Source: an uncultured Bacteroidia bacterium
GTDB lineage: Bacteria > Bacteroidota > Bacteroidia > Bacteroidales > UBA932
DNA length: 64,000 nt
Direction of reading: 5' to 3'
Assembly: GCA_902785575.1 (NCBI GenBank)
Contig: CACZZF010000016.1
Location: 1-64,000 of the forward strand
Part shown: positions 53,701 to 63,772 of the stretch, piece after piece
Layout: each line of letters starts with the position of its first letter
How positions within the stretch are numbered: position 1 is the first letter of the stretch
The notes under the pieces: model-generated
Told to the model about the DNA's origin: nothing
The model's input: the letters and a program-made list of their open reading frames with translations, nothing else
Database searches by the model: none
Program-made: the position numbers and the translations under genes

Positions 53701-54972
53701 GTTCTCGAGGATATCCCATATCACGGGATCTTTCCTGTCGACGATCTTCTTTGCTGACTTGACTGTCTTGACTATTCCGCGCTCGATCAGCTTGCGGATG
53801 ATGAACGGCTTGTAGAGCTCAGCGGCCATGAATTTAGGAAGACCGCACTCGTGCATATTAAGCTCAGGTCCGACGACGATAACCGAACGGGCTGAGTAGT
53901 CAACACGCTTTCCGAGGAGGTTCTGGCGGAAGCGGCCCTGCTTGCCTTTGAGGGAGTCGGACAGGGACTTGAGAGCCCTGTTGGTCTCGCTCTTGACAGC
54001 GCTGGACTTCTTGGAGTTGTCGAACAGTGAGTCGACAGCTTCCTGGAGCATACGCTTCTCGTTGCGGAGAATCACCTCGGGAGCCTTGATCTCGATGAGC
54101 TTCTTCAGACGGTTGTTCCTGATGATCACCCTGCGGTACAGGTCGTTGAGGTCGGTGGTGGCGAAACGGCCGCCATCGAGGGGCACGAGGGGACGGAGAT
54201 CCGGCGGAATGACGGGGATGACCTTCATGATCATCCATTCCGGACGGTTGATATCCTTCGACTCGAGGAACCACTTGACGACGCTGAGCCTCTTCAGAAT
54301 CTCAGTCTTCCTCTGCTGGGAAGTCTCAGTGAACATGCTCTGGCGCAGCTCCTTGGAGAGCTCGACGACATCGATCTGCTTAAGCAGGTCATAGATGCCC
54401 TCGGCACCCATCTTGGCCACGAACTTGTCGGGATCCCCGTCAGGCAAGTTGTTGTTGTCGGGGAACTTGGCGAGCTGGTCGAGATATTCATCCTCGGAGA
54501 GGAGTTCCATCTTCTCAATGCCGGTCTGGCCAGGATTGACGACGATGTACTTCTCGTAGTAGATAACGGATTCGAGTTTCTTGGCAGGAAGTCCGAGAAG
54601 GGCGGAAATCTTGTTGGGAGCGGACTTGAAGTACCAGATGTGGGCCACGGGGACAGTGAGGGAGATATGTCCCATCCTTTCCCTGCGGACCTTTTTCTCT
54701 GTGACTTCGACACCGCACCTGTCGCAGACAATTCCGCGGTAGCGGATCCTCTTGTATTTCCCGCAGTAGCACTCGTAGTCCTTGGTAGGCCCGAAGATCT
54801 TCTCGCAGAACAGACCGTCCCTCTCAGGCTTGTATGTCCTGTAATTGACGGTCTCCGGCTTCAAGACCTCTCCGCAAGACCTCGCGCTGATGTCCTCAGG
54901 TGAGGCCAGGGAAATGCTGATCCTGGAGAAATTGCTCTTTACCTTGTTTTCTTTATTATTGAAAGTAGGCAT
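50722..54972 (-). CDS. rpoC: RNA polymerase beta' subunit
   Basis: A 1416-residue RNA polymerase subunit. The zinc-ribbon cysteines [18 protein letters not shown] appear near 70, the active-site metal motif NADFDGDQM near 470, and the second cysteine set [14 protein letters not shown] near 890-905. The C-terminal part carries the usual Bacteroidetes insertions. It is 23 bp downstream of rpoB and ends at the terminator at 50656-50685. Confidence 0.99.
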   Translation of the reverse strand: MPTFNNKENKVKSNFSRISISLASPEDISARSCGEVLKPETVNYRTYKPERDGLFCEKIFGPTKDYECYCGKYKRIRYRGIVCDRCGVEVTEKKVRRERMGHISLTVPVAHIWYFKSAPNKISALLGLPAKKLESVIYYEKYIVVNPGQTGIEKMELLSEDEYLDQLAKFPDNNNLPDGDPDKFVAKMGAEGIYDLLKQIDVVELSKELRQSMFTETSQQRKTEILKRLSVVKWFLESKDINRPEWMIMKVIPVIPPDLRPLVPLDGGRFATTDLNDLYRRVIIRNNRLKKLIEIKAPEVILRNEKRMLQEAVDSLFDNSKKSSAVKSETNRALKSLSDSLKGKQGRFRQNLLGKRVDYSARSVIVVGPELNMHECGLPKFMAAELYKPFIIRKLIERGIVKTVKSAKKIVDRKDPVIWDILENVMKGHPVLLNRAPTLHRLGIQAFQPRMIEGKAIQLHPLACTAFNADFDGDQMAVHLPLGNAAIMEAQLLMLGSQNILNPANGSPITVPSQDMVLGLYYITKIRPGAKGEGMNFYGPEEVIVAYNEKAIDMHAKIGVRLPVDKQDPSKGEHLVQTTAGRIIVNQYVPEEVPYVNEVLGKKPLRKIITEVIKSTGVTRTAQFLDDIKNLGYDQAFRAGISFNLGDVIIPQEKANLIEQGYKQVEEVKNNYAMGFITNNERYNKVIDLWTSIDNRLTGIVEKQISADQQGFNPVYMMLDSGARGSTQQIKQLCGMRGLMAKPQKSGAAGAEIIENPIISNLKEGMTVLEYFISTHGARKGLADTALKTADAGYLTRRLVDVSHDVIITEEDCGTLRGLIATAIKNKDEIVESLGERILGRTSVHDIFNPLTGELIIKAGEEIREDTASLIDSLPIEQVEIRSVLTCESRKGVCAKCYGRNLATSRMVEKGEVVGVIAAQSIGEPGTQLTLRTFHVGGTASSTAADSSIESKYDGKLVFEELRTIQKVGDEGEIQDIVVSRMTEVSIIDENTGITYSHYDVPYGSRLYFKDGDKIKKGDLLCEWDPYNATTIVETAGKVQYDNLIDGVTYREEISDVLAVNKDKVIIEGKDKTRNPSIIIVDAEGNQVRQYNLPVGAHILPNNGDDVKVGDVIIKIPRAIGKSSDITGGLPRVTELFEARTPSAPAILSEINGEVLMGKVKRGNREIIVKNKAGVEKHYLVPTSKQILVQENDYVKAGSKLSDGGTSPTDILNILGPVKAQDYIVNEVQAVYRLQGVKINDKHFEIIVRQMMRKVQITDPGDTEFLQEELVDKWEFMDTNDRIFGKSFVLDPGDSQRFMQGDIVDARDLRNENASLERQGLKMMTAREAKPATSKLVLQGITRAALRTNSFISAASFQETTKVLSEAAIRGRVDNLEGLKENVICGHLIPAGTGQKEFQDILVGRKDEYEAEMNEL

Positions 54973-54995
54973 ATTCTTGAATAGGTTATCTGAGA

Positions 54996-57900
54996 TTAAT
55001 CCAAAGTGACCTTAAGACCGAGTCCGCGGAGCTCGTGGAGGAGTACGTTGAGGGATTCCGGAATACCGGCGTTCGGCATCGGGTCACCCTTGACGATGGC
55101 CTCGTATGTTTTCGAACGGCCTGTCACGTCATCGGACTTGACAGTGAGGATCTCCTGGAGAGCGTTGGCGGCACCGAAGGCCTCGAGGGCCCAGACCTCC
55201 ATTTCTCCGAACCTCTGGCCTCCGAACTGAGCCTTTCCACCGAGCGGCTGCTGGGTGATCAGGGAGTAAGGACCTATGGAACGTGCGTGCATCTTATCGT
55301 CGACCATATGGCCGAGCTTGATCATGTAGATCACTCCGACAGTGGCGGGCTGGTCGAACCAGTCTCCAGTACCTCCGTCGCGGAGGCGGGTCTTGCCGTA
55401 CCTGGGCACGCCGGCCTTGTCGGTGTAGTCACAGATGTCATTAATGCTGGCACCGTCGAAGATCGGGGTGCTGAACTTGAGGCCCAGCCTCGAGCCGGCC
55501 CAACCGAGCACGGTCTCGTAGATCTGTCCCAGGTTCATACGTGAAGGCACACCCAGAGGGTTCAGGACGATGTCCACAGGAGTTCCGTCCTCAAGGAACG
55601 GCATGTCCTCCTGGCGGACGATCTTCGCCACGATACCCTTGTTTCCGTGACGACCGGCCATCTTGTCACCAACAGTGATCTTCCTCTTCTTGGCGATGTA
55701 GACCTTGGCGAGCTGCATGACTCCGTTGGGGAGCTCGTCGCCGACCTTGACCTTGTCCATCTGCCTCTTGCACTCTGCCTCAGACACTTTGAAGGTGATG
55801 CAGTAGTTGTTGATGAGGTCCTGGATCATCGTGTTTGTGTTCTTGTCGGAAGTCCACTTGCTGGAGTTGATGTTCTGGAAGTCAATGCCCTTCAGCTTCT
55901 CCTCGGTGATCTCCTTCCCCTTAGGGATGATCTCTACACCGTAAAGGTCGCTGATACCAGCGCTCTTCTTGCCCTTGACGAGCACGGAAAGCCTCTGGAT
56001 AAAGTCAGCGTAAAGCTTGTTGGCCTTCTTTTCGAAATCCTCCTGGAGAACCTCCAGACGGGCCTTCTGGTCTGTGCGGGCGCTCCTGCGGTTGCCTTCC
56101 TTGGAAGCCTTGGCGTAGAGGGCGGTCTTGATCACGGTTCCGCTGAGCGAAGGGTTAGCCTTAAGGGAAGCGTCCTTGACATCACCGGCCTTGTCACCGA
56201 AGATGGCCTTGAGGAGTTTCTCCTCAGGTGAAGGGTCGCTCTCACCCTTAGGTGTGATCTTTCCGACCATGATGTCACCAGGCTCGACATGGGCACCGAT
56301 GCGGATGATTCCCTGCTTGTCGAGATCCTTTGTGGCATCCTCGCTGACGTTGGGGATGTCAGAGGTCAACTCTTCCATTCCGCGCTTAGTGTCACGTACT
56401 TCCGTAAGGAACTCGTCGACATGGACGGAAGTGAGAATATCCCACTTGACCATCTCCTCGCTAAGCACGATAGCGTCCTCATAGTTGTAACCCTTCCAAG
56501 GCATGAACGCTACCTTGAGGTTGCGACCCAGGGCAAGCTCACCATTCTGGGTGGCGTAGCCTTCGGTCAGCACCTGTCCGGCCTCGACCTTGTCGCCCTT
56601 ACGGACGATAGGTTTGAGGGTGACGACGGTGCTCTGGTTCGTCCTGCGGTAGATAGGGAGATTGTAGACAGTCTCTTCAGGGCTGAACGAGACAAACTTC
56701 TCGTCCTCGGTCCTGGAATACTTGATCCTGATCTCCTTGGCGTCGACATAAGTCACGACACCTTTGCGCTCTGCGATAAACTGGGTCCTTGAGTCGAGGC
56801 AGACCCTCTCCTCCAGACCGGTTCCCACGATAGGGGATTCGGGGGTGAGAAGCGGAACGGCCTGACGCATCATGTTCGCTCCCATAAGGGCGCGGTGGGC
56901 GTCGTCATGCTCGAGGAACGGGATGAGGGAGGCGGCCACTGAAGCCATCTGGTTAGGGGCCACGTCCATATAGTTTACATCTTCCTTGGAAACCACCGGG
57001 AAGTCGGCTTCCAGACGGCACTGGATCCTATCGTCGGTGATGTTGCCGTTGTCGTCCATCTTGACCTTGGCGAGGGAGACATATTTGTTCTCCTCCTCCT
57101 CGGCTGACATGTAATGCCATCCCTTGGCTGTGAGGTCGACCTTTCCGTCTTTTACCTCACGGTAAGGAGTCTCGATGAAACCGAGCTGGTTGATCCTGGC
57201 GTAGACGCACAGGGAAGAGATAAGTCCGATGTTCGGGCCTTCAGGAGACTCGATAGGGCAGAGGCGGCCATAATGGGTGTAGTGGACGTCTCGGACCTCG
57301 AATCCCGCCCTGTCCCTGGAAAGACCTCCCGGACCGAGAGCTGAGAGACGGCGCTTGTGCGTGATCTCCGCGAGGGGGTTGGTCTGATCCATGAACTGGG
57401 ACAACTGGCTGGTCCCGAAGAAAGAGTTGATGACGGAAGACAGGGTCTTCGCGTTGATCAGGTCGATGGGGTTGAACTGCTCGCTGTCGCGGACGTTCAT
57501 CCTCTCCCTGATGGTTCTGGCCATCCTGGAGAGACCCACGCTGAACTGGTTGGCAAGCTGCTCACCGACAGTGCGCACGCGCCTGTTGCTGAGGTGGTCA
57601 ATATCGTCGACCGTGGCCTTTGAGTTGATCAGCTCGATGAGATACTTGATGATCTCGATGATGTCGTTGTTGGTCAGCACCCTGACCTCAGGATCGGTGG
57701 TAAGGCCGAGCTTCTTGTTGAGGCGGAACCTTCCCACAATGCCCAGATCGTACCTCTTCTCTGAGAAGAAGAGCTTCTCGATGACATCTCTGGCAGTCGC
57801 CTCATCCGGCGGTTCAGAGTTACGGAGCTGTTTGTAGATGTAGTTGACAGCCTCGATCTCAGTGTTGGTGGGATCCTTCTGGAGGGTGTTGTAGATGATG

Positions 57901-58814
57901 GCGTACTCGTTCGAGTTGGCCTCATCCTTCTGCAAGAAGATGGTCTTGACATCGGTGTCGCCGATCTTCTCGATGGTGTCGTCGTCAAGGACCTCGCCTC
58001 TCTCCACAATGGCGACTGTCCTTTCGATGGGGATGACCTCTCCGGTGTCCTCGTCCTCAAAGTCCTCCATCCAGGTCTTTAGAACCTTGGCGGCCAATTT
58101 GCGGCCCTTGTTCTCAGCGAGAACCTCAGGGGTCGCCTCGATCTCGTCGGCGAGTCCGAAGATGTCTATGATATCCTTGTCGGAGTTGTAACCGATCGCG
58201 CGGAGGAGGGTTGTCACAGGCAACTTCTTCTTGCGGTCGATGTAGGCGTACATGACATTGTTGATGTCAGTCGCGAACTCAATCCAGGAACCCTTAAAGG
58301 GGATTATCCTGGCGGAGTACAGCTTGGTACCGTTGGCGTGCATGCTCTGATCGAAGAACACACCAGGGGAACGGTGGAGCTGCGAAACGATAATTCTTTC
58401 TGATCCGTTGATAACGAATGTGCCGGCAGGCGTCATGTAAGGGATGTTGCCGAGATACACATCCTGGACTCTTGTGTCGAAGTCCTCGTGCTCAGGATCA
58501 GTGCACGAAAGGCGGAGTTTTGCCTTGAGAGGAACATTATAGGTGAGTCCTCTCTCCAGGCACTCTTCAATCGAGTACTGGGGAGGGTCGATGAAGTAGT
58601 CGATGAACTCGAGCTTGTAATTGTTCCTCGTGTCCTCGATCGGGAATATCTCCTGGAACACCTGGAAGAGACCTTCGTCCTTCCTGTTCTCGGGTGTTGT
58701 CTCCAACTGGAAGAAATCTTTGAATGATTTCAGCTGAACTTCCAGAAGGTCAGGATATTCCAGAATCTTGGAAGTAGCGAACATTATTCGCTTGTTGTTA
58801 GTCTTTTTTGACAT
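54996..58814 (-). CDS. rpoB: RNA polymerase beta subunit
   Basis: 1272 residues from the ATG at 58814 ([16 protein letters not shown]); an upstream in-frame ATG at 58853 lies on the attenuator hairpin and is unlikely. The rifampicin region is visible ([20 protein letters not shown], followed by [10 protein letters not shown]), as are the GRHGNKGI active-site loop and the C-terminal [17 protein letters not shown]. Wild-type-looking residues occur at the common rifampicin positions (D in FMDQ, H in THKR, S in RLSAL). Confidence 0.99.
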   Translation of the reverse strand: MSKKTNNKRIMFATSKILEYPDLLEVQLKSFKDFFQLETTPENRKDEGLFQVFQEIFPIEDTRNNYKLEFIDYFIDPPQYSIEECLERGLTYNVPLKAKLRLSCTDPEHEDFDTRVQDVYLGNIPYMTPAGTFVINGSERIIVSQLHRSPGVFFDQSMHANGTKLYSARIIPFKGSWIEFATDINNVMYAYIDRKKKLPVTTLLRAIGYNSDKDIIDIFGLADEIEATPEVLAENKGRKLAAKVLKTWMEDFEDEDTGEVIPIERTVAIVERGEVLDDDTIEKIGDTDVKTIFLQKDEANSNEYAIIYNTLQKDPTNTEIEAVNYIYKQLRNSEPPDEATARDVIEKLFFSEKRYDLGIVGRFRLNKKLGLTTDPEVRVLTNNDIIEIIKYLIELINSKATVDDIDHLSNRRVRTVGEQLANQFSVGLSRMARTIRERMNVRDSEQFNPIDLINAKTLSSVINSFFGTSQLSQFMDQTNPLAEITHKRRLSALGPGGLSRDRAGFEVRDVHYTHYGRLCPIESPEGPNIGLISSLCVYARINQLGFIETPYREVKDGKVDLTAKGWHYMSAEEEENKYVSLAKVKMDDNGNITDDRIQCRLEADFPVVSKEDVNYMDVAPNQMASVAASLIPFLEHDDAHRALMGANMMRQAVPLLTPESPIVGTGLEERVCLDSRTQFIAERKGVVTYVDAKEIRIKYSRTEDEKFVSFSPEETVYNLPIYRRTNQSTVVTLKPIVRKGDKVEAGQVLTEGYATQNGELALGRNLKVAFMPWKGYNYEDAIVLSEEMVKWDILTSVHVDEFLTEVRDTKRGMEELTSDIPNVSEDATKDLDKQGIIRIGAHVEPGDIMVGKITPKGESDPSPEEKLLKAIFGDKAGDVKDASLKANPSLSGTVIKTALYAKASKEGNRRSARTDQKARLEVLQEDFEKKANKLYADFIQRLSVLVKGKKSAGISDLYGVEIIPKGKEITEEKLKGIDFQNINSSKWTSDKNTNTMIQDLINNYCITFKVSEAECKRQMDKVKVGDELPNGVMQLAKVYIAKKRKITVGDKMAGRHGNKGIVAKIVRQEDMPFLEDGTPVDIVLNPLGVPSRMNLGQIYETVLGWAGSRLGLKFSTPIFDGASINDICDYTDKAGVPRYGKTRLRDGGTGDWFDQPATVGVIYMIKLGHMVDDKMHARSIGPYSLITQQPLGGKAQFGGQRFGEMEVWALEAFGAANALQEILTVKSDDVTGRSKTYEAIVKGDPMPNAGIPESLNVLLHELRGLGLKVTLD

Positions 58815-58851
58815 GTTCTGCCTTAGGAAATGGAGAAAAACTTTATACGAC

Positions 58852-58884
58852 AAAAAGGTTTAGAGCCCACTAGGCTCTAAACCT
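58852..58884 (-). terminator. Attenuator-type terminator between rplL and rpoB
   Basis: A perfect 12-bp stem (AGGTTTAGAGCC with GGCTCTAAACCT, loop of 5) followed on the minus strand by TTTTTG, placed between rplL and rpoB. Probably partial, so that ribosomal proteins are made in excess of RNA polymerase. Confidence 0.85.
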
Positions 58885-58912
58885 GAAGATTATCCCGCAA
58901 GCGGGAAGCTGT

Positions 58913-59287
58913 TTATTTGACCTCAACTTCGGCGCCTGCCTCTTCGAGGGCAGCCTTCAGTTGCTCAGCTTCCGCCTTGGAGACCTTCTCCTTCACAGTC
59001 GCAGGAGCTCCGTCAACAAGATCCTTGGCTTCCTTCAGTCCAAGACCGAGGGCTTCCTTGACAGCCTTGATGACCTGCAGCTTGGCCTGGCCAGCGGAGG
59101 TGAGGACAACGTCGAATTCAGTCTGCTCAGCCGGGGCGGCCTCGGCGGCAACAGCGGGTCCAGCGACCGCGACAGCGGCGGCGGCGGGCTCGATACCATA
59201 CTCATCCTTAAGAACCTTAGCGAGTTCCTGAACGTCTTTCACGGAAAGGTTAACCAACTCTTCCGCAAGTGCTTTTACATCTGCCAT
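58913..59287 (-). CDS. rplL: Ribosomal protein L7/L12
   Basis: A 124-residue stalk protein: N-terminal dimerisation helices ([19 protein letters not shown]), an Ala-rich hinge at about 35-52, and the C-terminal domain with [20 protein letters not shown]. It lies 36 bp after rplJ and before the attenuator. Confidence 0.98.
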   Translation of the reverse strand: MADVKALAEELVNLSVKDVQELAKVLKDEYGIEPAAAAVAVAGPAVAAEAAPAEQTEFDVVLTSAGQAKLQVIKAVKEALGLGLKEAKDLVDGAPATVKEKVSKAEAEQLKAALEEAGAEVEVK

Positions 59288-59323
59288 AATTGATAATTTT
59301 TAAATTGTTTATTGTTAATATTC

Positions 59324-59851
59324 TTATTCTTTTTCCGAGAGAGTCTTGACAAGACCGGCGATCGTCTGTCCGCCACCATTCTGGAGAGCGGAAATGACGT
59401 TGCGCATAGGAGCCTGGAGGAGGGAGATGATGTCTCCGATGAGTTCTTCCTTGGACTTGATAGCGCAGAGTTCCTCGAGCTTGTCAGCTCCGATGAAAGC
59501 GCACTCCTGGACGTACGCGCCCTTGAGCTCCGGCTTCTCGCCGAGATCCTTCTGGAGCTTCTTGATGAGCTTGGCAGGGGCGTTGGGAGATTCGCTGAAC
59601 ATGACGGCCGTGTTGCCTTCGAGAAGAGGGAGAACGTTCTGAAGCTCCTCGTTCTCAATGCCTTTGATGACATGGGCGAACAGGGTGTTCTTCACGACGT
59701 TGAGCTTGATACCCTCGTCGAAGCAGGCGCGGCGGAGTTTGACGGTGTTCTCAGCATTCAGTCCCTCAATGTTCGTGAGATAGAAATTGGGGTACTGCTG
59801 GAGTTGCGCTGAGATGCTTTCAATAATCTGAGATTTGAGTTCTTTTTTCAT
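59324..59851 (-). CDS. rplJ: Ribosomal protein L10
   Basis: A 175-residue stalk base protein: NIEGLNAENTVKLRRACFDE at about 27-46 and the helical C-terminus that binds L7/L12. Located between rplA and rplL as usual. Confidence 0.97.
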   Translation of the reverse strand: MKKELKSQIIESISAQLQQYPNFYLTNIEGLNAENTVKLRRACFDEGIKLNVVKNTLFAHVIKGIENEELQNVLPLLEGNTAVMFSESPNAPAKLIKKLQKDLGEKPELKGAYVQECAFIGADKLEELCAIKSKEELIGDIISLLQAPMRNVISALQNGGGQTIAGLVKTLSEKE

Positions 59852-59865
59852 GACTTGAATGCTTT

Positions 59866-60573
59866 TTATTCAGCGCTTCCGCTAGTGAATGCCTTAACAT
59901 CTATTTTGAGAGCGGGGCTCATGGTGGTGCAAATGGTCGCACCCTTCATGTAAGTGCCCTTGAGAGTCTGGGGTTTGAGCTTAAGAACCTCGTTCATGAA
60001 CGCTGTGGCGTTCTCGCAGATCTGCTGAGGAGTGAACGAGACCTTGCCAATACCGGCGTGGATAATACCAGTCTTGTCGACTTTGAAGTCGATCTTACCG
60101 GCCTTGACCTCCTTGACGGCGCTTCCGACCTCCATGGTGACCGTACCGGTCTTGGGGTTCGGCATGAGGCCGCGGGGACCGAGGATACGTCCGAGAGCTC
60201 CGACCTTAGCCATGACGGAAGGTGTGCAGATGATGACATCCACATCGGTCCAACCGGCCTTGATCTTCTCGACGTACTCGTCAAGTCCGACGTAATCGGC
60301 TCCGGCTTCCTTCGCCTCATTCTCCTTATCAGGAGTACAGAGCACGAGGACCCTGACAGTCTTGCCCGTTCCGTGAGGAAGGGTGACAACGCCACGGATC
60401 ATCTGGTTGGCCTTACGAGGGTCAACACCGAGGTTCGTGGTGATCTCGACTGTGGAGTCGAACTTGGTGTAAGTGATGTCCTTCAGCATTTCACATGCCT
60501 GGGCAAGAGTGTAAAGTTTGGAGGAGTCGTACTTCTGGGCGACCGCCTTCTGATTTTTGGTGATTCTACTCAT
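59866..60573 (-). CDS. rplA: Ribosomal protein L1
   Basis: A 235-residue protein with [19 protein letters not shown] at about 127-145 and [17 protein letters not shown] near 170. In many bacteria L1 also represses its own operon; no regulatory site was identified here. Starts 15 bp after rplK. Confidence 0.98.
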   Translation of the reverse strand: MSRITKNQKAVAQKYDSSKLYTLAQACEMLKDITYTKFDSTVEITTNLGVDPRKANQMIRGVVTLPHGTGKTVRVLVLCTPDKENEAKEAGADYVGLDEYVEKIKAGWTDVDVIICTPSVMAKVGALGRILGPRGLMPNPKTGTVTMEVGSAVKEVKAGKIDFKVDKTGIIHAGIGKVSFTPQQICENATAFMNEVLKLKPQTLKGTYMKGATICTTMSPALKIDVKAFTSGSAE

Positions 60574-60588
60574 GTCGCATGTGAAATT

Positions 60589-61032
60589 TTAAAGGTTCTC
60601 AGGAAATTCTCCGGTGACCTTGATGCCCATGCTCCTGGCGGTTCCGGCGACCATCTTCATCGCGGAAGCGAGGGTGAAAGCGTTAAGGTCAGGCATCTTG
60701 CCTTCGGCGATAGTCCGCACCTGATCCCAGGTGATAGTAGCGACCTTCCTACGGTTAGGCTCGCCAGATCCTTTCTGGAGCTTGGCGGCTTCCTTAAGGG
60801 AGATAGCCACAGGCGGCTGCTTGACTTCGAACGAGAAGGACTTGTCCGAATAAACGGTGATTACCACAGGCAGGATCTTGCCGGCGCTAGCTTGCGTAGC
60901 GGCATTGAACTGCTTGCAGAAGTCCATGATGTTCAAGCCTTTGGAACCGAGTGCCGGTCCTACCGGAGGTGCTGGATTCGCGGCTCCTGCTTTGATCTGG
61001 AGCTTGATAAATCCGGTAACTTCTTTTGCCAT
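60589..61032 (-). CDS. rplK: Ribosomal protein L11
   Basis: A 147-residue protein with the proline-rich loop [20 protein letters not shown] (about 16-35) and C-terminal RNA-binding region ending SMGIKVTG. Starts 9 bp after nusG. Confidence 0.98.
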   Translation of the reverse strand: MAKEVTGFIKLQIKAGAANPAPPVGPALGSKGLNIMDFCKQFNAATQASAGKILPVVITVYSDKSFSFEVKQPPVAISLKEAAKLQKGSGEPNRRKVATITWDQVRTIAEGKMPDLNAFTLASAMKMVAGTARSMGIKVTGEFPENL

Positions 61033-61041
61033 GATTGTCTG

Positions 61042-61605
61042 TTATTCTTTTGTTACTTGAGTAAAGCTGAGTTCCAGCTGGGTTTTCCGGCCGAAAATCA
61101 CAACTATTACCTTGAGCTTGCTCCGGTCCTCTTCGATGGCGTCCACCGTTCCGCTGAAACCGCTGAACGGACCGTCGGTGATCTTCACCGACTCGCCGAT
61201 CTCGAAGTTCACCTCGGTCTCGACGGGATTGTCAACGTTCTGATCCTGATTACCAATGATAAATTGGGCCTCCTCGTCCCTGATGGGGACGGGGACCCTT
61301 TCGGTGAGTGAACCGTTAGTCCTCTTCTCAGTGAGGAAACCGGACATCCCGGGGATGTCGTTGCGAATGATGTACTCGAGTTCCGGGCTCAGCTCGGCCT
61401 GGATAAGGACATAGCTAGGATAGAGCAGTCTCTCGACCACCTTCCTCTTGCCGTTCTTAGTCACAATCTCGCGCTTGACCGGGACAAGTACTTGAGCCAC
61501 TTGATCCCCAAGATTAAACCGCTCTATCTCTTTTTTGAGATATTCAGCGGCCTTCTTTTCCTTGCTTCCTGCTGTCCGAAGGACATACCATTTCATGTCA
61601 CCCAT
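61042..61605 (-). CDS. nusG: Transcription elongation factor NusG
   Basis: A 187-residue factor with the NGN domain (KWYVLRTAGSKEKKAAEYL) and KOW motif region GESVKITDGPFSGFSGTVDA near 135-155. Binds RNA polymerase and couples it to ribosomes or Rho. It lies 12 bp after secE. Confidence 0.98.
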   Translation of the reverse strand: MGDMKWYVLRTAGSKEKKAAEYLKKEIERFNLGDQVAQVLVPVKREIVTKNGKRKVVERLLYPSYVLIQAELSPELEYIIRNDIPGMSGFLTEKRTNGSLTERVPVPIRDEEAQFIIGNQDQNVDNPVETEVNFEIGESVKITDGPFSGFSGTVDAIEEDRSKLKVIVVIFGRKTQLELSFTQVTKE

Positions 61606-61617
61606 GGTAATCGAAAA

Positions 61618-61806
61618 TTACAACGTGTAAATCGCTGTCATGAGATGCTCGAAGGCGAAGTCGATTACGAAGAGCACCAAAGCGAGGATCACAGTCACGA
61701 CCATGACCAGGAGAGCTGAGCTTTGCAGCTTGTTCCAGGACGGCCATGAGACCTTCTTGGTGAGTTCTACGTAGGACTCTTTGCAATAGTTAATGAACTT
61801 TCTCAT
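61618..61806 (-). CDS. secE: Protein translocase subunit SecE
   Basis: A 62-residue single-pass membrane protein: amphipathic KKVSWPSWNKLQ at about 17-28 and one membrane helix (ALLVMVVTVILALVLFVID). Small secE between tRNA-Trp and nusG is the standard arrangement. Confidence 0.96.
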   Translation of the reverse strand: MRKFINYCKESYVELTKKVSWPSWNKLQSSALLVMVVTVILALVLFVIDFAFEHLMTAIYTL

Positions 61807-61888
61807 CTTTGCATTTAATGGACACCACTAGTTGGAAGCGGCAGCGGTGTCTGTTAAACAATTACCAAATCGTAACCTTTGATATTTG

Positions 61889-61959
61889 CAGGGGAAGCAG
61901 GATTCGAACCCACATCGACGGTTTTGGAGACCGCTGAACTACCCTTGTTCTATTCCCCT
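61889..61959 (-). tRNA. trpT: tRNA-Trp (CCA)
   Basis: Minus strand, 71 nt. Acceptor AGGGGAA pairs with TTCCCCT, anticodon loop CTCCAAA gives CCA, T-loop TTCGAAT, discriminator G. Between tuf and secE. A short hairpin (GACACC/GGTGTC at 61821-61851) lies between it and secE. Confidence 0.93.
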
Positions 61960-61963
61960 AAAA

Positions 61964-62011
61964 GGTGGCGCCTGGATTCTTCGCTAAGCTCAGAATGACA
62001 TGTGCGCCACC
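61964..62011 (-). other. Long hairpin between tuf and tRNA-Trp
   Basis: GGTGGCGC (61964-61971) pairs with GCGCCACC (62004-62011), enclosing a second pair ATTCT/AGAAT. It lies 4 bp from the tRNA end and 15 bp from the tuf stop. The inner part resembles TTCGCT...AGAATGACA repeats scattered in many bacterial genomes. It could be a processing stem or a weak terminator. Confidence 0.6.
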
Positions 62012-62026
62012 ATGATTCCATTGAGA

Positions 62027-63220
62027 TTACTCAACGATCTTGATCACCTGGCCGGCGCCAACGGTACGGCCGCCCTCGCGGATAGCGAACTGCTGGCCCT
62101 CGTTCATAGCGACAGGGGTGATAAGAGTGACGGTGATCTCGACGTTATCGCCAGGCATGACCATCTCCACACCCTCGGGCAGCATGATCTCACCAGTGAC
62201 GTCAAGCGTACGGATGAAGAACTGCGGACGATAGTGGTTGTGGAAAGGAGTGTGGCGGCCGCCTTCGTCCTTCTTCAGGACGTAGATCTGAGCCTTGAAC
62301 ACAGTGTGAGGAGTGATGGACTTGGGCTTGGCCACGACCTCACCTCTCTTGACTTCCTTCTTGTCGATACCACGGAGGAGGAGACCTACGTTGTCACCAG
62401 CCTCACCCTGGTCGAGGAGCTTGCGAAACATCTCGACACCGGTGACGACAGTCTGACGGGGCTCATCTGTGAAACCGACGAGCTCGACAGGGTCGCCGAC
62501 GTGGATGGTACCAGCCTCGATACGACCGGTAACGACAGTACCACGACCAGTGATGGAGAAGATGTCCTCGATAGGCATAAGGAAGGGCTTGTCAACAAGA
62601 CGCTCAGGAAGCGGAATGTAGCTGTCAACAGCGTCCATGAGCTCCATGACCTTGTCTTCCCAAACTTTCTCGCCGTTAAGGGCACCAAGAGCGGAACCAC
62701 GGATGATGGGGCAATCCTCATCAAACTGGTAGAAAGCGAGGAGGTCACGAATCTCCATCTCGACGAGGTCGAGCATCTCAGGATCATCAACAAGGTCAAC
62801 CTTGTTCATGAAAACGAGGATCTTAGGGACGTTAACCTGACGGGCGAGCAGGATGTGCTCACGGGTCTGAGGCATAGGACCATCAGTGGCGGCGACAACC
62901 AGGATAGCTCCGTCCATCTGGGCGGCACCAGTGACCATGTTCTTGACGTAGTCAGCGTGGCCGGGGCAGTCTACGTGAGCATAGTGGCGGTTGGCGGTCT
63001 CGTACTCGACGTGAGCCGAGTTGATGGTGATACCACGCTCCTTCTCCTCGGGGGCGTTGTCAATCTGATCGAAGGTCTTGATCTTGTCGGCATTACCAGC
63101 GACTCTCTCAGCGAGAACCTTGGTGATGGCGGCGGTCAAGGTCGTTTTACCGTGGTCAACATGGCCAATTGTACCGATGTTGACATGCGGTTTCGTTCTT
63201 TGGAATGTTTCTTTTGCCAT
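62027..63220 (-). CDS. tuf: Elongation factor Tu
   Basis: The product is 397 residues from the ATG at 63220 ([20 protein letters not shown]); an upstream ATG at 63250 is less likely. The GTP-binding motifs are [16 protein letters not shown] and NKVD, and the effector region [12 protein letters not shown] is intact. It carries aminoacyl-tRNA to the ribosome. It sits between tRNA-Thr(GGT) and tRNA-Trp. Confidence 0.99.
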   Translation of the reverse strand: MAKETFQRTKPHVNIGTIGHVDHGKTTLTAAITKVLAERVAGNADKIKTFDQIDNAPEEKERGITINSAHVEYETANRHYAHVDCPGHADYVKNMVTGAAQMDGAILVVAATDGPMPQTREHILLARQVNVPKILVFMNKVDLVDDPEMLDLVEMEIRDLLAFYQFDEDCPIIRGSALGALNGEKVWEDKVMELMDAVDSYIPLPERLVDKPFLMPIEDIFSITGRGTVVTGRIEAGTIHVGDPVELVGFTDEPRQTVVTGVEMFRKLLDQGEAGDNVGLLLRGIDKKEVKRGEVVAKPKSITPHTVFKAQIYVLKKDEGGRHTPFHNHYRPQFFIRTLDVTGEIMLPEGVEMVMPGDNVEITVTLITPVAMNEGQQFAIREGGRTVGAGQVIKIVE

Positions 63221-63257
63221 AATATTATGAATATAAAAGTTATTACACAAAAAATTG

Positions 63258-63329
<72 letters not shown>

Positions 63330-63337
63330 TTTTGTGG

Positions 63338-63410
63338 AGCGGAAGACGAGGTTCGAACTCGCGACCCTCAGCTTGGAAGGCTGATGCTCTACCAACTGAG
63401 CTACTTCCGC
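63338..63410 (-). tRNA. glyT: tRNA-Gly (TCC)
   Basis: Minus strand, 73 nt. Acceptor GCGGAAG/CTTCCGC, anticodon stem TCAGC/GCTGA with loop CTTCCAA (anticodon TCC), T-loop TTCGAAC. Confidence 0.94.
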
Positions 63411-63430
63411 GATTTTCTGCGAAAATCGCG
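63408..63430. repeat. Perfect 10-bp palindromic hairpin at the tRNA-Gly 5' end
   Basis: CGCGATTTTC, 3-base loop, GAAAATCGCG. It overlaps the first three bases of tRNA-Gly, so it competes with the acceptor stem until processed. Confidence 0.75.
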
Positions 63431-63497
63431 CTAATTTTGGCGGCGCCTCGGAATAGAAAGTAAACTTTTTCTTCGCTCGGCTTGCACAAAATTTCCG

Positions 63498-63524
63498 CAA
63501 AGTACCCCGCAGAACGGTACTTTG
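63498..63524 (-). repeat. Hairpin immediately 3' of tRNA-Tyr
   Basis: A 9-bp stem CAAAGTACC/GGTACTTTG directly next to the tRNA-Tyr 3' end at 63525. Confidence 0.65.
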
Positions 63525-63604
63525 TGGGGGGAGGTGGACTCGAACCACCGAACCCGAAGGAGCGGATTTACAGTCCGCCGCAATTGCCGCTATGCGATCC
63601 CCCC
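63525..63604 (-). tRNA. tyrT: tRNA-Tyr (GTA)
   Basis: Minus strand, about 80 nt with a long variable arm. Acceptor GGGGGGA/TCCCCCC, anticodon stem GCGGA/TCCGC with loop CTGTAAA (anticodon GTA), discriminator A. Confidence 0.93.
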
Positions 63605-63635
63605 AAGTTTCTCTGAAACAGTTCGTTAAGGCTAG

Positions 63636-63709
63636 AGCCGAAAGAGGGATTCGAACCCACGACCCCGAGATTACAAATCACGTGCTCTGGCCAACTGAGC
63701 TATTTCGGC
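63636..63709 (-). tRNA. thrU: tRNA-Thr (TGT)
   Basis: Minus strand, 74 nt. Acceptor GCCGAAA/TTTCGGC, loop TTTGTAA (anticodon TGT). The anticodon stem CGTGA/TCTCG has one T-T mismatch in the middle; all other arms are good. Confidence 0.9.
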
Positions 63710-63772
63710 AAAGACCCCCTTTGACAAAGGGATTGCAAAGATAGGCATTTAATCCGATTCTCCAAAACTTTT

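Noticed and set aside
50812..58191. Many long plus-strand open frames opposite rpoB and rpoC (for example 264 and 272 residues)
   Set aside because: Shadows caused by codon bias of rpoB and rpoC; no signal peptides, motifs or upstream elements.
60058..61311. 417-residue plus-strand open frame opposite rplA, rplK and nusG
   Set aside because: Opposes three certain ribosomal-operon genes; composition is that of an antisense shadow.
63636..63709. tRNA-Thr(TGT) as a pseudogene because of a T-T mismatch in the anticodon stem
   Set aside because: All other stems, the T-loop and the anticodon loop are intact and it sits in a conserved tRNA-tuf cluster, so it is most likely functional.
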